Origin: Drosophila miranda | Taxonomy: Eukaryota > Arthropoda > Insecta > Diptera > Drosophilidae | Assembly (NCBI RefSeq): GCF_003369915.1 | Contig: NC_046676.1 | Coordinates: 10,150,001-10,214,000 of the forward strand | Direction of reading: 5' to 3' | DNA: 64,000 bases | Shown: positions 21,401-33,859 of the stretch, one piece after another | Layout of the letters: each line of letters opens with the position of its first letter | How positions within the stretch are numbered: the first letter of the stretch is position 1 | Program-made: the position numbers and the translations under genes | Notes under the pieces: model-generated | Database searches by the model: none | The model's input: only the letters and a program-made list of their open reading frames with translations | What the model was told of the DNA's origin: nothing

Positions 21401-24305
21401 GCTGTCGGGTAGGAACTTTGCGTTGCTGCTGAGGAAGCAGCTGCCACCTCTCTCGAAGATGCCGCTGTTCTGCAATCAGGGCCCATTGCATGTGCAGGTT
21501 AGGGAGCACCCGCGAGAGCTGGTTATTGCAAGTGCGGAGCAGCTGGAGCAACTGCATCAGTTCCATGGAATGCTGTTCCGCGATCTGTTGAAGATCTGGC
21601 GTCCCTGCTTTGTACTGGATCGTCGAGGCAAGGACAACTCCTACCTGATCGTGCCTCTAGCCGTGGGAGCAGAGCATCAGAATGTGGTGGACTGGCCGCT
21701 GGTCCATCAGTTCCAGCGTCTGCCCACCCCGAAGCCTGTCAGTGTGAAGCAGCGCAAGGAACAGCGAGCGCCGCGTCCAGAGGACTATGAGGGGAAAATT
21801 GTGACTCAGTGGTATGCCAACTTCGCGAGCAAGCGAATGCTCGTGCACAAGGTGCGCAGAGACCTGACTCCGAGCAGCCTGATGGGAAGCAACCACCAGA
21901 ACACGAGCTATGCCAAGTTCACCACGTCTAAGTATGGCGATGACATCGGAGGAATTGTTCGCATGGACCAGTTCCTGATCGAGGTGCGCGAGCTTACGGA
22001 GCAACTGAACTTCTATGTCCAGCAGCGGGGCAAGACGTCGGCCCAGAGCAAGGCCAGGGCCAAGACCATCCTCATTCCGGAGCTCTGCTTTAATTTCGAT
22101 TTCCCCGGCGACCTCTGGATAAAAGCAGTGTTTCTACCCAGCATCTTGAACCGGCTCCACTTCATGCTGCATGCTGAGGCATTACGACAACGCTTCAATA
22201 CCTACCTGGGGCTGCAACATCTGCCTCAAAATGGAGTTGACTATAGGCCAAAGCTCTTGGAGATCGACTGGTCGTTGCGCCGCAATGTGGATACCCATGG
22301 CAATGCCATTCCCAATGATTATGATGAAGGCTCACGCTCCATTCTGGAGCCCCTACCCATCAAAGAACTTGAGATTGGGATGAAGACACTGCAGATACGC
22401 GACTTACAACATTCGTGGCAGCAGTACCTGGAACCCGTAGACCTACCCCGGAACATCATGTCCGCCTATACCGTGGAGTTGAACTATTACAACAATTTTA
22501 TATCCGGCCAAGTGGCGTCTGTCGACAAAATGGAGCAGGACGACAGGGAGTTCTGGCTGGAGACGCAGTTCAAGATGCCTAAAGGGAACATCTATGAGAC
22601 CAGGAGTCCAGCAATGCCCCCTGCCGCATGGACTGCCCTGCTCCCGCAGACCAGCTCAGCTCCCAAACCACAGTCGTTGAATGTGTTGCCGGTTCTGATG
22701 AAGAGCGTCTCCGATGATCACATCACTCCGGCCCACCAGGGTGAGTTCCTGGCGGCCATCACCACAGCGGGATCGTCCGATGTTTATGATATGGAGCGAG
22801 TGGAGCTGTTGGGTGACTCGTTTCTCAAGATGAGTGCCAGTCTTTACCTGGCCAGCAGGTATCCCGACTGGAACGAAGGCACGCTCACGAAGGTCAAGTC
22901 GAGGCTGGTGTCCAACAAGAACCTGATGTATTGCCTCAGGGAGACGGATATTCCCAGTCGTATTAGCTGCAGTCTGTTCGACCCCAGATTAACGTGGCTT
23001 CCGCCCAGCATTAATCTGCCCGAAGATGTCTTGGATGTGTGGACGGAGCAGCCGAGCTTTGCCAAACTGATTGGTCCCCAAAATCTCTTCAATCTGGCCC
23101 TTAGTGACGAGGAGATTCTGGCAGGTCGTTGCAACGAGGATACCTATCGTCGCTTTGTGCAAGATTGCAAGAGCAATCAGCAAGGCTATTATGACGGTGA
23201 AGACTTCTCCTCCGGCGCGAACTTCTTGTTTGGTGAGGTCACTGTTCAGAACAAGGTGGTGGCTGACACTCTGGAGGCCCTTCTGGGAGTCGTTGTGAGA
23301 AACTATGGATTGCAACATGGCTTCCGCATGCTGGAATACTTCGGCATTTGCAAGCCGGACGTTGATAAGCCATTGTCGCAGCTGCTCGATCTTCAGTTAA
23401 AGAGCACCAAGATGCGAGCCAACGCGAGCCCTGACGATATTGATGGCTTCCTGATCAACCACTCCTATTTAGAACAGAATCTGGGCTACAAATTCCGGGA
23501 TCGGGGCTACCTCTTGCAGGCCCTGACGCATCCGTCGTTTCCCACCAATCGCTTGACCGGCTGCTACCAGGAGCTGGAGTTCATTGGCGATGCCATACTC
23601 GATTTTCTCATCTCTGCATACATTTTCGAAAACAATACCAAGCTGCGTCCGGGCGAGCTCACGGATCTGCGCTCGGCCTTGGTCAATAACACGACACTGG
23701 GATGCATCTGCGTGCGCCACAATCTGCACCTCTTCATTCTGGCAGAGAACGCGTTGCTATCTGAAACCATCAGCAAGTTTGTGAAATTCCAAGAGAGCCA
23801 GGGACACAGAGTCACAAATCATGTACGGTTTCTGCTCGAGGAGAGAGATGTGCAGCCCGTTATTCTGGACTTGGACGATGAAGTGGAGATGGCCATGGAA
23901 AATGAGTCGGAAGACGGTCCACGCATCGGTGCTTTCAACTTGGCGCAAAACGTAGATGTCCCCAAGGCTTTAGGCGATGTCCTGGAGGCCCTTATCGCGG
24001 CCGTCTACCTGGATTGCCGGGATCTGCAGACAACCTGGCAGATGATCTACCATTTGTTTGAGCCCGAGCTGAAGGAATTCTCCCAGAATATACCCATCAG
24101 CCCGATCCGTCAGCTCCAAGAGCACAAGCTGGCCAATCCCGTCTACGGTCCGCCCCTGGTAGACAAGGACGTTGTGATGATGTACTGCCAGTTCACCTGC
24201 ATGGAGAAGACCATTCGGGTCATTGGTTTCGGCTCCAACAAGGACCAAGCCAAATTGGCTGCTGCCAAGAGCGCTCTTCAGAAATTGGCTAAGTGTGATG
24301 CATAA
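18483..24305 (+). CDS. Dcr-2: Dicer-2, copy 2 (intact)
   Basis: The exon structure is identical to copy 1, with exons 18483-18521, 18605-18735, 18864-19041, 19202-19512, 19579-20281, 20361-21153 and 21220-24305, and no indel within the gene. All helicase, PAZ, RNase III and dsRBD landmarks are kept. It differs from copy 1 at residues 169 (N), 572 (G), 665 (P), 1001 (T for I), 1342 (F) and 1379 (E for G). T1001 and E1379 are private to this copy. H944 is shared with copy 1 against Q944 in copy 3. The opposite-strand LTR retrotransposon sits about 0.8 kb upstream of the ATG. Confidence 0.97.
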
Positions 24306-25448
24306 TCCAAAGAACTTCATACCATTGACCGTGACCCACAAAGTCTAAGCCTGACATCCATTCTGAATACGTACAATTAATTTCCACGTCTGAATGTTCA
24401 AAATGGGTGTGATGCTTAGACTTTTATTGGTCACTGTATTATTTGTAAGCTTTTTATGAACAAAAAAGCATTTTTACCAATTAGTTTATCTTTTTAAAAA
24501 TTATTTTAATATGTGCGATTTCATGTACCGCGTGTGCTCGTTTTAGCTAGATTTACAATGGGCTAGATGGGCGGGCTACATCGTCAACGACGTCAATGCC
24601 ATTGTTTATATTTACAATAAAGTGCAGAGTGCTCTCTACATTCATTTGATCCGAGTGTCCATGCAACAGCGGTGGCTTCTGTTCAGGCCTCTGCAGATAC
24701 ATATATTAAGTGCCTTAGAAACTACAAATTAGAGTAAAGTAACATTGGAGGAAACAACAAATGTTTAAATGTTCCAAAGATCCTGAAGATTCTGTATGAA
24801 ACTGGAATAAACTCAATTTAAATAAACATTGTTCTTCTCAGACCATAAATCCTCCGTCGCATCGATATTCATTTATATTTTATGCCTCGACTTTGGCTAA
24901 TTTGTCAAGCCTTTATTTACTCCAATTGAGTTTCTCCACTCCCACAGCGGTCCCTCGGCAATAAAAGTGCAAGTGACAAATGGTGGGGGCAGTCCAGACC
25001 AGGCCCATAGAAGCACTTCAAGACCAGAGTCAGAGCTCAATTAGATTTCATTAAATTGTTGCAACAGCGAACGAAATGCGAGCACAAATGAAAATGAAAA
25101 TGAAAATGAGAATTAATTGCACTAATCACTTGTGCGCGAATAAACAAATGTCTAGAGCAGCGAACTGCAGTGAACTGTAACGAAGTAATTATTGTACCCG
25201 GGAGAGGAGAGGGCGAAAAATCGAAAGCTAATCAACTGTCGAATGGTGGCGGGCGGCGGGCGGCGGGCGGCGGGTGTCGGAAGAGTAAATAACAAAGACG
25301 AATGGGGTTCGGCGTTTGGCGCTCGGCTTCGTATTGAGATTTATCTGGTTTCACAGTGCTCTTAAAGCCTCTAGAAACAAACATAATACGCATAAATTAT
25401 TAAAAATAATGAGCATTTGTGTGTGTTGAGCTGATGGAGGGATTCATT
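24306..25448. other. Dcr-2 copy 2 3' flank and gap
   Basis: This is colinear with 8944-10079. Differences include a longer ggcgggc run near 25250-25275 and one fewer ggcgttt unit near 25312. No gene is seen. Confidence 0.65.
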
Positions 25449-26751
25449 TTAATGAATTTTTAGGGGTACAGTACGCTTGGTCCTCGGTAAATCGTTCAGC
25501 TCCATTTGGCTCTTTGGACGGATTAGCATCTGTACGGATCTCAGAGATCTGAAGCTATACCATTGCTCCCAGAAAATGCCCTGGACATTGTCCACCTCGG
25601 CCTTGAAGTACTTGCCATTCAAATTGCTATGGAAAGAGGATATTAACTGAATAATTCGTATGTGTTTGTGTGATACTCAGTGGACGGATGAATTACCTTC
25701 GCGAACAGAAGTCGTACCACCAGGCTCCGTGGTGATACTCGGCGCAATTCATATGCGTAAATTCATCGTTATCCCTATCGAAGGTTGAGAATTTCATCTT
25801 GTCATGGGTGCGTAACGCGTCGCTGGAATTTCCTTGATAATGGCCGAGCAATTTCAATTCGTAGCCTTCCTCCTCGCTGCCAATAACAAAGTCATCGTAG
25901 TGAGCATAGCTTGACTCTCCATTGAATCTCCTGAAGCTTATGTAGAGCTCATGAGGCTGGGAGCTGGTCAGGCGGTGCAGTTTTTCGAGGCCAATAAAGA
26001 ACTCCCCGTTGAGCTTGCCAAACCCTTTCCTGTACTGATCCCAGTTGCGATAGAAGTTCACAGAGCCATCCAGTCGACGCTGAATAGCCATCCATCCAGG
26101 ACCGGCGGTCGTGAGACCCTCACAGGACACCAGAAAGGGCAGGAACCCTGGCAGATGGATCAAATGAATCCCAGACGACATGCCGTAGGGCATACAAGTG
26201 GTGGTGGCTGCCTCCCAGTCTGCCAACAGGTCGTCCTTCTTCTCCCTGAACTTACCTTCAAAATATACGACTTTGGCTCTCAGATGATCGATCAATGCCG
26301 CACTGGAGGTGTTCTGTTTTCTTAAATCAGTCAACACGTGCTGTTTCCTCTTCAATCTGGTCTCGTAGACCTTGACCTTCTGCTCGAGTTCCTTGATTTG
26401 ATCCGCCTTTTCCTTCAGTTTGGCTGTATATGTAGCATTTTGAGCATTACAAATCTCTGTGAGATTCTCAAATCTCTTCAGTAGATCGTCGTCAGTGTGT
26501 TCCTTGGTTTGAAGCTTGTTTATTTCATTTTCTCTGTCCTTGATGGTGGCTGCACTCTCTGCTATTTTACCCATATAAACGTCCAATAGATCATCCAGAT
26601 CTCCTTTGCTAATGCGAATGGTTTTGTGCTGATCAATGTGGACTTCTGCCAACTTCTCGTGCAAGGCTGTGACATTGGCAATGGGCATGCTACTTGACGG
26701 TACTACTTCAGTTTTGTTCTTCAAGTCTATAATGGCAGCCTTGTGTAGCAT
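25449..26751 (-). CDS. Coiled-coil fibrinogen-related protein, copy 2
   Basis: This is the second copy of the gene at 10080-11382, with exons 25697-26751 and 25449-25626 and the same 410-codon product. It has N where copy 1 has S just before FYRNWDQYRKGF; both are in the fibrinogen domain. The coiled coil, the cysteines and the FDRDND calcium-loop-like segment are unchanged. Like copy 1, it lacks a visible signal peptide and stays open upstream without an ATG. Confidence 0.8.
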
Positions 26752-27457
26752 ATTGGATATTACCAAACCTTCACGGAAGGCTGAGCAGGTGATGGTTCGT
26801 CTCCCGTCCGGGCACGTGCTTGTTCCGGCTTCCGTCTCATCGGCAAGAAATGGGGGGGTTTTTTTATTTCCCAGAACGGACGGGACACAGCTCTACTTCA
26901 ACAATCATAATACTGACACAGTAACGTTCATTAAAATTTCACGTGCAAGCGAAGTATCGACACAAATATGTACAAGAGCAAACACACACACGGACACATA
27001 CACACATACAAGTCGTGCCACGGTGTTGTTGTGACCACTCATGCCCACCCTACCATGATCACCGCTCCCGGTTCATCCGGTGATCCCATAAAGAAGGCTC
27101 TTACAGCCTCCTATCCAACCCCATTACCCTCCTTTGCCCAGCATGGTCCCCGCATATAGAACTCTAGCCCCGATTCATGTTAAATCCTATATTTCATATT
27201 GAGCAATAGCACATGCATCGCACTAGTAAACTAATAAATGATTAACTCTTAATAATACACTATAGATTGAAATTTAACTTACAAATTGAAAGAAGGGAAG
27301 GGTACATATCTCCAGCTTTTATGTTAGGCAAATAGATAATAATAATAAATAAATATGCAAAAGGGAATGTAAAAACTGTGCGCCGCGATCGTTATGGCAG
27401 GTCAGTTATTCAAGTGCATTAGCGAAAGCAACCGCAAGTAGAAAGCATAAAAGAACG
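26752..27457. other. FReD flank and segment seen only once in the window
   Basis: Up to about 27059 this matches the flank of fibrinogen copy 1. From 27060 to 27457 the sequence occurs only once here; copy 1 has the breakpoint at 11690 instead. It contains a short in-frame stretch ending at a TAG (27157-27159) followed by AT-rich DNA with AATAAA-type signals, which could be the 3' end of a neighbouring gene. The support is too thin to call a gene. Confidence 0.45.
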
Positions 27458-29775
27458 TCAGAGCGACCAGCCTCGCATCTTCCCTTTTGTGCCTTGTTCT
27501 TAAGAGGGCTGGTTCTTATGCGCGGCGTAAGCGCTTATGGTTGCCAGCAGGGCATAAGGGAGAGCGCACAGCCTCTCTTAAGCGACGAAGCCCCTGACTA
27601 CGTGAGGTTTTTTTTTTTTCGGTCATGCAATAAATAGTTGCTCATAACAAACAAACTCCAATATTTTATCTTTATGTTTTGGGATCACTTACGGCCTTCC
27701 TTTGATTTTTTTTAATAAATGCGTTGAAACAGCGATGAAAGCGCTTCCATGGACTGCGGCAACGTTCCTAAAACGAAAGCTGGAGAAATACTTTTACAAA
27801 AAAAAACTCACGCTCTCCTCTGCCGTTTAACCGTTGTTCACTTTCGCCCTGTCACACATTCCACTTGCTATTTCTTCCGAACAGAATTTAAAAACACAAC
27901 CAAAAGAAATTTACTAAGCTAATTACACTAATGACACTATAGCATAAAAATAGGAATCAGTGGTTACACTGATGGATATAAAAAAAAACGACAGTCGTTG
28001 CCGCCGGCTTCACATCTGGGCACTCCTCGGCACTTCGTATGGGGAAACGAAAATAGGTCGAGACCCAGATCTATATTTCGGGTAGAAATTGGCTGACCGT
28101 TTACATAGCTTTAATAATTTCCGCAGAATTGGACGGCCTCCAATATATCGCGGGTCCGTGACACATAAGTGGCTCGCGCCCGCAAAGCGACTGATGAGCC
28201 GATCTTTTACGCCTCCCGCTTTGTGCTGCTCGGCCTAGCGCTGGGAATTTTTGGTACGGAGCTGTAGTTGGGCGAGGAGCATAAGTCCCTTGCCGCGGGC
28301 GGAGGCCCTAATATCGGGGAAATTGTTGTTGCGAGCTTTCGTATTGGGGTTCAGACAGGTACCCAAACGATTGCCCGAAGTTTAAGCCGGTACTAACCGC
28401 CAATCTGAAAAATTAATTTCCTACAATAAAAAAAAAGCACTACCCTACGCCACGAGTGTATGTGGTGTATATTAGCGACGCTGAAATACATACCAATTGA
28501 GATTGGCACTTAACACACTTTTACTTTATAAGCGCACAATATTTCTTTCTTTTTGCTGTATTCAGCTGTTAAGATCTTTTCCCGGTTTTTATTCCTCTTT
28601 TTTTTTCTTTCTACTTGGACTGGACAAAAATAGCACGTCTGTCTTCGCCAACAGTTTTTCTTCCAAGAGACCGAGGCTAGATCTGCACAGTCTGAGACCC
28701 CCCAGTACAGCGTTAAACTTGAGAATCCTCCATTTTCGAATTGACGCCGTAATTATTTTACAAGTTTCAACTCAAAAAACAGAAAAAAACCGCTCTCCTT
28801 CGTTTACCTTTTAACTTGAATTGAGGCGGCAAAGTTGAGTAACATAGGGAGACCAATATCCCTTCTTGGTACTTTTCCAAATGTTCCCTTTTGTGGATCC
28901 CAGTATTTATACCTTTTTTTTATACGTTACTCTTTCAAACCACTTCACTTGGTTGGCTTAAGCTTGGGGGTGGCTTGAAAGGACCAAGGTACAGCCAAAA
29001 GAATTAGCAGTAAAACGAAATAGTTTTCCATTGTGAGTCGTATTCTCCGAACCGTGCACATTTCAATAAAAATTAAACTGAGATCGCAGACGAAATGCAT
29101 TTTGAATGAATTAACTGTTCAAATCCGGAAGCTAATGCAAAGCTGTTTGCTGATAAGAATTATTGCACTTCCAAGCCGCACTTGAACTTGAAAGTGTACT
29201 TGTACAGCTGCGTTTGATTCGTTTGTTAACCATAGCTGGGCTTGAATTTAAATTTTATTTTAGATACAAATATTTAAATTATTTTAATACATTATTTAAA
29301 TACATTTTTTTTCAAAACATTGGTGCTTTTTTCATTTACTTTCATACTTCACGCTCTACTGAAAGCAGGTTGGCAGTCCAGCAGCATTTCATTCGAGGTG
29401 CAGTTTTTCAGCAGTTGGCAGTTTTCCCGCTTATCGATAGCAACAGTGGAACATATGAAATACCCTTCCGGAATATTTAAACCTATTTCAAAAATATTTT
29501 GCAGCTCATCTTCTTTCTACAGAGAACAAGAATAATCATGCATGAATATGTCTAAAACATATCAATTTGAGAAAATTTCTTCATCAATTACGTTTTAAAA
29601 ACATTTTGGAAAACAGGGTATACAAAGGGCTATACACGCATCATGTCTTTAAATACTAGCAACATTGATACTGTTTTTTTTTTTGTTGAACTATTTTGTT
29701 TAAGCCTTGTTTTAGCCAAAATACAATAAAAGCAAAGACTAAAAACTAGCCAATCTTGAAGAAAATTTATTCATC
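27458..29775. repeat. Upstream duplication block, copy for Dcr-2 copy 3
   Basis: This full-length copy of 1-2325 starts at the base matching window position 1 and runs to the CATC site where the second LTR insertion begins. Only scattered substitutions and short homopolymer indels separate the two copies. No gene is supported. Confidence 0.88.
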
Positions 29776-29974
29776 TGTAAACTTTTAATAGCACGGTTTT
29801 ATTATATGTTCTTCTTTCTTGATCGGCGTATTCGAATGAATGTGTGTTGGCATATCGATACTTGTCGAGGACAAGTATCGATATATCGAGTACATTGGTA
29901 TTTCTTATAATACTATCGATGAGTAAATCTTAAACTAATATTCAAACCTTATAAACTAATATTCATATCTTACA
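29776..29974 (-). repeat. 3' LTR of insertion 2
   Basis: The LTR is 199 bp, TG..CA, and keeps the perfect 15 bp hairpin that the matching LTR of insertion 1 has lost. Confidence 0.9.
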
Positions 29975-30080
29975 TTCGGGCAACCTGACTACAGATCGCC
30001 CACGATCTACACACTAAGGCATACAGTTGGTTAAACATTTCTTATTCGGTATTGTCTTACTTAACATACTATTTCATCGA

Positions 30081-33011
30081 TTAACAACATGAGACCATGG
30101 TTTTATCCTTACACTCTACCCAGGGTTTAAGCCTTGCTGGTTCTAATATACTTCGGAATGGCATTTGCGTCAACTGACAGTCCTCAATGTCGACGACCTC
30201 ATAACGATCATTATCCAATACTCTATTGATCCTGTACGGTCCTCGATACTTTGGTGCGAACTTCTTATTGATCCCCGGTGTTGTGTCCACATGCCGGACT
30301 GCTACATAGTCACCAGGTTCATACTTTAATGGGGCTCTATGTTTATGGGCATACATCTTCTCATTTCTTTTCTGCGACAACCGTATGTTCTCACTTGCTA
30401 TTTCTCTTATAGTTTCCAACTCTCTAAGTTCTGACGCTAACTTCTCCTCTAGGTATTCGGTTAATTCATCTACAACGGGTCCTTTCTGGGGTATTCCAAA
30501 TAACAATGTGCTAGGTGTCTTTTTCGTACTGCTGTTAACGGAGTTATTAATGGCGTGCTCTACCTTGCTCATCAACCTATACCAATCGGCTTGCTCAAGG
30601 GGCTCTGACAGTTTTCCTAACATAGGAGTAAGAACACGATTCACCCGCTCCACTTGGCCATTCGCCTGCGGTGCACCTGTAGCTACCTTAATGTGCTCTA
30701 TCCCTCTCTCCTGCAGAAAACTAGAGAACTCTAACGAGGTGAAACAGGTCCCACGATCTGATATTATCCTAGTAGGGCGGCTATAGAAATCAAAATATTT
30801 ACTTAAGGCATCCTTCGCTTCCCGCGTGCTGGTACTATTAACCGGGAACAATTTGACAAACTTAGTGAATGCATCTATTACCACAAGGAGGTGTTTTCGC
30901 TTAGATCTAATACTCGGCAACGGACCCAAATGATCAACATGTAGGGTATGAAAAGGAACACACGACTTTGGGATACTATGGAGCGTTCTGTTATGGATTG
31001 TTTTAGGCATCGAGTGTAGTATACACGGTAGACAGTTTCTGATGAACCTTGCCACTTTACTTCTCATTGACGGAAACCAGTAGGTCCTCAAAAGGTCACT
31101 CACGCACTTCTCTGCGGCCAGATGTCCTAGTTTTTCGTGTGACCGCCTTATCAACTGCTCTTCCATACACATTGGTACATAGAAACATAGTTTGTTTTCA
31201 CAACTCCTCTTGTAAACAATACCATCTATCATTTCAAAATCTACTTCAATTCCATCCTCTAGCATTTTTCGAATCCTAACTACTTCCTTGTCTCGCATCT
31301 GTTCTGTTTGCAATATCAAATTAACATCTTCTGGCGTTGCACCTACTACCCCAACTATCAATGATTTTAGTAATCTTTCCTCCTGAAACTCTAACTTGTC
31401 CCTCTCTACTGTATCCTCAACACATTTTTTCTCTTTATCTGAATTCCTACTACTAATGTACTTTACTCCCCCCACCACATCGCTAACGCTTCCTCTACAT
31501 TGGCTCAAATCTCTAATTTCAATCTTCCATCCATCCTCTTCCCTATATTCACTATTCTCTATGTTATCTCTACAATCACCACCAAGGTTCTCTCTATCAT
31601 CAGACTTCCACCTATTTCCCAATCTACTTCCTACTGCACTTGATTCTCCACACTCAATCGCAGGGTTCTGTACGGTACTACTACGCTCTCTATTGATATT
31701 TAATTCTCTACACTTAATCACAGGGTTCTCTACGGTACCTCTATGCTCACTACCAGTGTTGTCTCTACTTACACTATTCCTTGTATATTGCTTTCTACTC
31801 TCATCTTTTTCTAAATTAGACTTTTCTAAACCGTATTTGACTCTATAACCATCCTCTAACATATTCGTCACTTGATCTTGTCTGCTCAGCGCATCAACGT
31901 GCGCCATACTGGCCCCAGGTCTGTGCATAATGGAGTAATCATAGTTCTCTAACTCTAGGGACCACCGTGCTATCTTAGGACTAATTGACTTTCTGGTTAA
32001 CGTCTGTACTAACGAATTACAATCCGTGAATATTTTGAAGGACCTATGCTCCAAATATGCTCTAAAACGCCTCAATGCATAAATTATAGCCAATGTCTCT
32101 AGTTCGAAACTATGATAACGTGATTCTCTTTCTGTTGTTTTGCCGGAATAATAGGACACAGGGTGCATCTTCCCATCATCTTGTCTTTGCATCAGTATTG
32201 CGCCATAACCGTATGAACTTGCGTCTGTATGTAATTCCGTTTCTCTATTTGGGCTAAAAATGGCTAATACCGGAGGATTTGCCAACGCATTCTTAAGAGT
32301 TTCAAACGTCTTCACCTGTTCTCTATTCATGGGAAACGGACCACCTTCTTTTAACAACTGCACCAAGGGCTTAGCTGTCGTCGCAAATGACAACATGAAA
32401 CGTCGAAAATACGAAAAGAATCCCAAGCATGAGTGCAGTGCTTTTACATTTTGAGGGACTGGGTATTTTTTCAAGGCCTCAATATGGGAATCACTAGGAA
32501 CTATTCCGTTTTGATTAACTTTATACCCCAGGAAATCGATGTTTCGATTGACAAACCTACACTTTTTTAGATTTATCTCTAAATTTTGCTCGCTAAACCG
32601 AATGCATAGTCTTTTTAATATATCCATGTGTTCTTCAACTGTTTTAGTCGCTACTAATATATCATCCATGTACACTACAATGCTTTTGTTCCTAATAAAG
32701 TCTCTCAAGAGCTCCGAAATAAATCTCTGAAAAATAGCGGATCCATTTTTTAACCCAAAGGGCATTCTCAAGTACTCATACTGTCCTTGCGGTGTCACAA
32801 ACGATATATACGGAACTGATTTTTCTTCTACGCCTATTTGATGATACCCACTTTTCAAATCTATAATGGAAAAACAGCACTTGTTTTCTAAAAACTCAAG
32901 ACAGTCCTCAATAAGGGGCAATGGGAAATTATCTTTAACAATTCGTTTGTTCAGACCACGGTAATCGACACACATTCGAAGTTCTCCTGTTTTTTTTTTT
33001 ACTAGGACCAA
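30081..33011 (-). CDS. LTR element pol, 3' part (insertion 2)
   Basis: This is the 976-codon RT/RNase H/integrase frame, as in insertion 1, with a handful of substitutions (for example T for S after VKKK, I for T after VPY, Y for F before WFP, H for Q in KVEQAI). Catalytic motifs are intact. Confidence 0.88.
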   Translation of the reverse strand: MVLVKKKTGELRMCVDYRGLNKRIVKDNFPLPLIEDCLEFLENKCCFSIIDLKSGYHQIGVEEKSVPYISFVTPQGQYEYLRMPFGLKNGSAIFQRFISELLRDFIRNKSIVVYMDDILVATKTVEEHMDILKRLCIRFSEQNLEINLKKCRFVNRNIDFLGYKVNQNGIVPSDSHIEALKKYPVPQNVKALHSCLGFFSYFRRFMLSFATTAKPLVQLLKEGGPFPMNREQVKTFETLKNALANPPVLAIFSPNRETELHTDASSYGYGAILMQRQDDGKMHPVSYYSGKTTERESRYHSFELETLAIIYALRRFRAYLEHRSFKIFTDCNSLVQTLTRKSISPKIARWSLELENYDYSIMHRPGASMAHVDALSRQDQVTNMLEDGYRVKYGLEKSNLEKDESRKQYTRNSVSRDNTGSEHRGTVENPVIKCRELNINRERSSTVQNPAIECGESSAVGSRLGNRWKSDDRENLGGDCRDNIENSEYREEDGWKIEIRDLSQCRGSVSDVVGGVKYISSRNSDKEKKCVEDTVERDKLEFQEERLLKSLIVGVVGATPEDVNLILQTEQMRDKEVVRIRKMLEDGIEVDFEMIDGIVYKRSCENKLCFYVPMCMEEQLIRRSHEKLGHLAAEKCVSDLLRTYWFPSMRSKVARFIRNCLPCILHSMPKTIHNRTLHSIPKSCVPFHTLHVDHLGPLPSIRSKRKHLLVVIDAFTKFVKLFPVNSTSTREAKDALSKYFDFYSRPTRIISDRGTCFTSLEFSSFLQERGIEHIKVATGAPQANGQVERVNRVLTPMLGKLSEPLEQADWYRLMSKVEHAINNSVNSSTKKTPSTLLFGIPQKGPVVDELTEYLEEKLASELRELETIREIASENIRLSQKRNEKMYAHKHRAPLKYEPGDYVAVRHVDTTPGINKKFAPKYRGPYRINRVLDNDRYEVVDIEDCQLTQMPFRSILEPARLKPWVECKDKTMVSCC

Positions 33012-33859
33012 GCATATGGAGACTCACTATGACGGATTACTTTCTTTTCTAACAGATCATCTACTATTTCAGCTACTTTCTCTCCCTCATGGTAGGATAA
33101 ACGACGCGGAGTACAATGAAATGGTGTTGTTTCTGTTACACGAATCTGCATCTGATACTTTGGTGGTGCTTTAAAGTCAAATTCTTTGTGTAAATAGTAT
33201 GTCTTAATAACTTCCCTACACTTTTCTGCAAGAGTGAGGCAAAATTCGAAACCTACGTTAATATGTTCCTCTTCATCAATCTCTACCGACGCACAAAAGT
33301 TACTGAATTCGTCGCCTTGATTCATATTCTCGATGGCCATTTTGTCATTCCTTGAGTTTTCTTGTGTCTGATTTTTAAATGGATTAGAACGTTTGATTAG
33401 CTCGCTTCTTTCTGATTGATTACCATCTAACTTATCATATAGTCTTATGTTAATATTATTTTTACGTTCGGTGAATAAAGACGCGCAGGTTAAACTAATA
33501 GCTTTTTGCTTTAACGAACTTAATGATGTGTGTTGCTTCGCATTGATATTTTTCTTATGAACTAATTTTACTTCAATAACTTTAAGGGCATCGCGTCCCA
33601 ACAATACCGGCAAAGGCAGCATGTTATCATCTACGATGTTTAATAAATCGATATATTTCTTTGTGCAAAATTCAATATGGCACTTAAATTTTCCCCATAT
33701 GGGAATTGGTTGTCCTCCTAGTCCATAGTATTTCCTAACTTCATTATAGGATTCAACTATAGCCGACTTCGGTATCAAAGACTTATGAATAAAACTTACA
33801 GGGCTACCTGTATCAAATAGACTAAAAATACTGACGCCTCTTTGTTCACCAAACGGAAG
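33002..33859 (-). CDS. LTR element pol, 5' part (insertion 2)
   Basis: The protease and RT N-terminus are in frame with gag after a single TGA (33860-33862). It ends at the same TAG as in insertion 1. One visible change is C for G in the segment before LTLAEKC. Confidence 0.83.
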   Translation of the reverse strand, partial: LPFGEQRGVSIFSLFDTGSPVSFIHKSLIPKSAIVESYNEVRKYYGLGGQPIPIWGKFKCHIEFCTKKYIDLLNIVDDNMLPLPVLLGRDALKVIEVKLVHKKNINAKQHTSLSSLKQKAISLTCASLFTERKNNINIRLYDKLDGNQSERSELIKRSNPFKNQTQENSRNDKMAIENMNQGDEFSNFCASVEIDEEEHINVGFEFCLTLAEKCREVIKTYYLHKEFDFKAPPKYQMQIRVTETTPFHCTPRRLSYHEGEKVAEIVDDLLEKKVIRHSESPYAWS

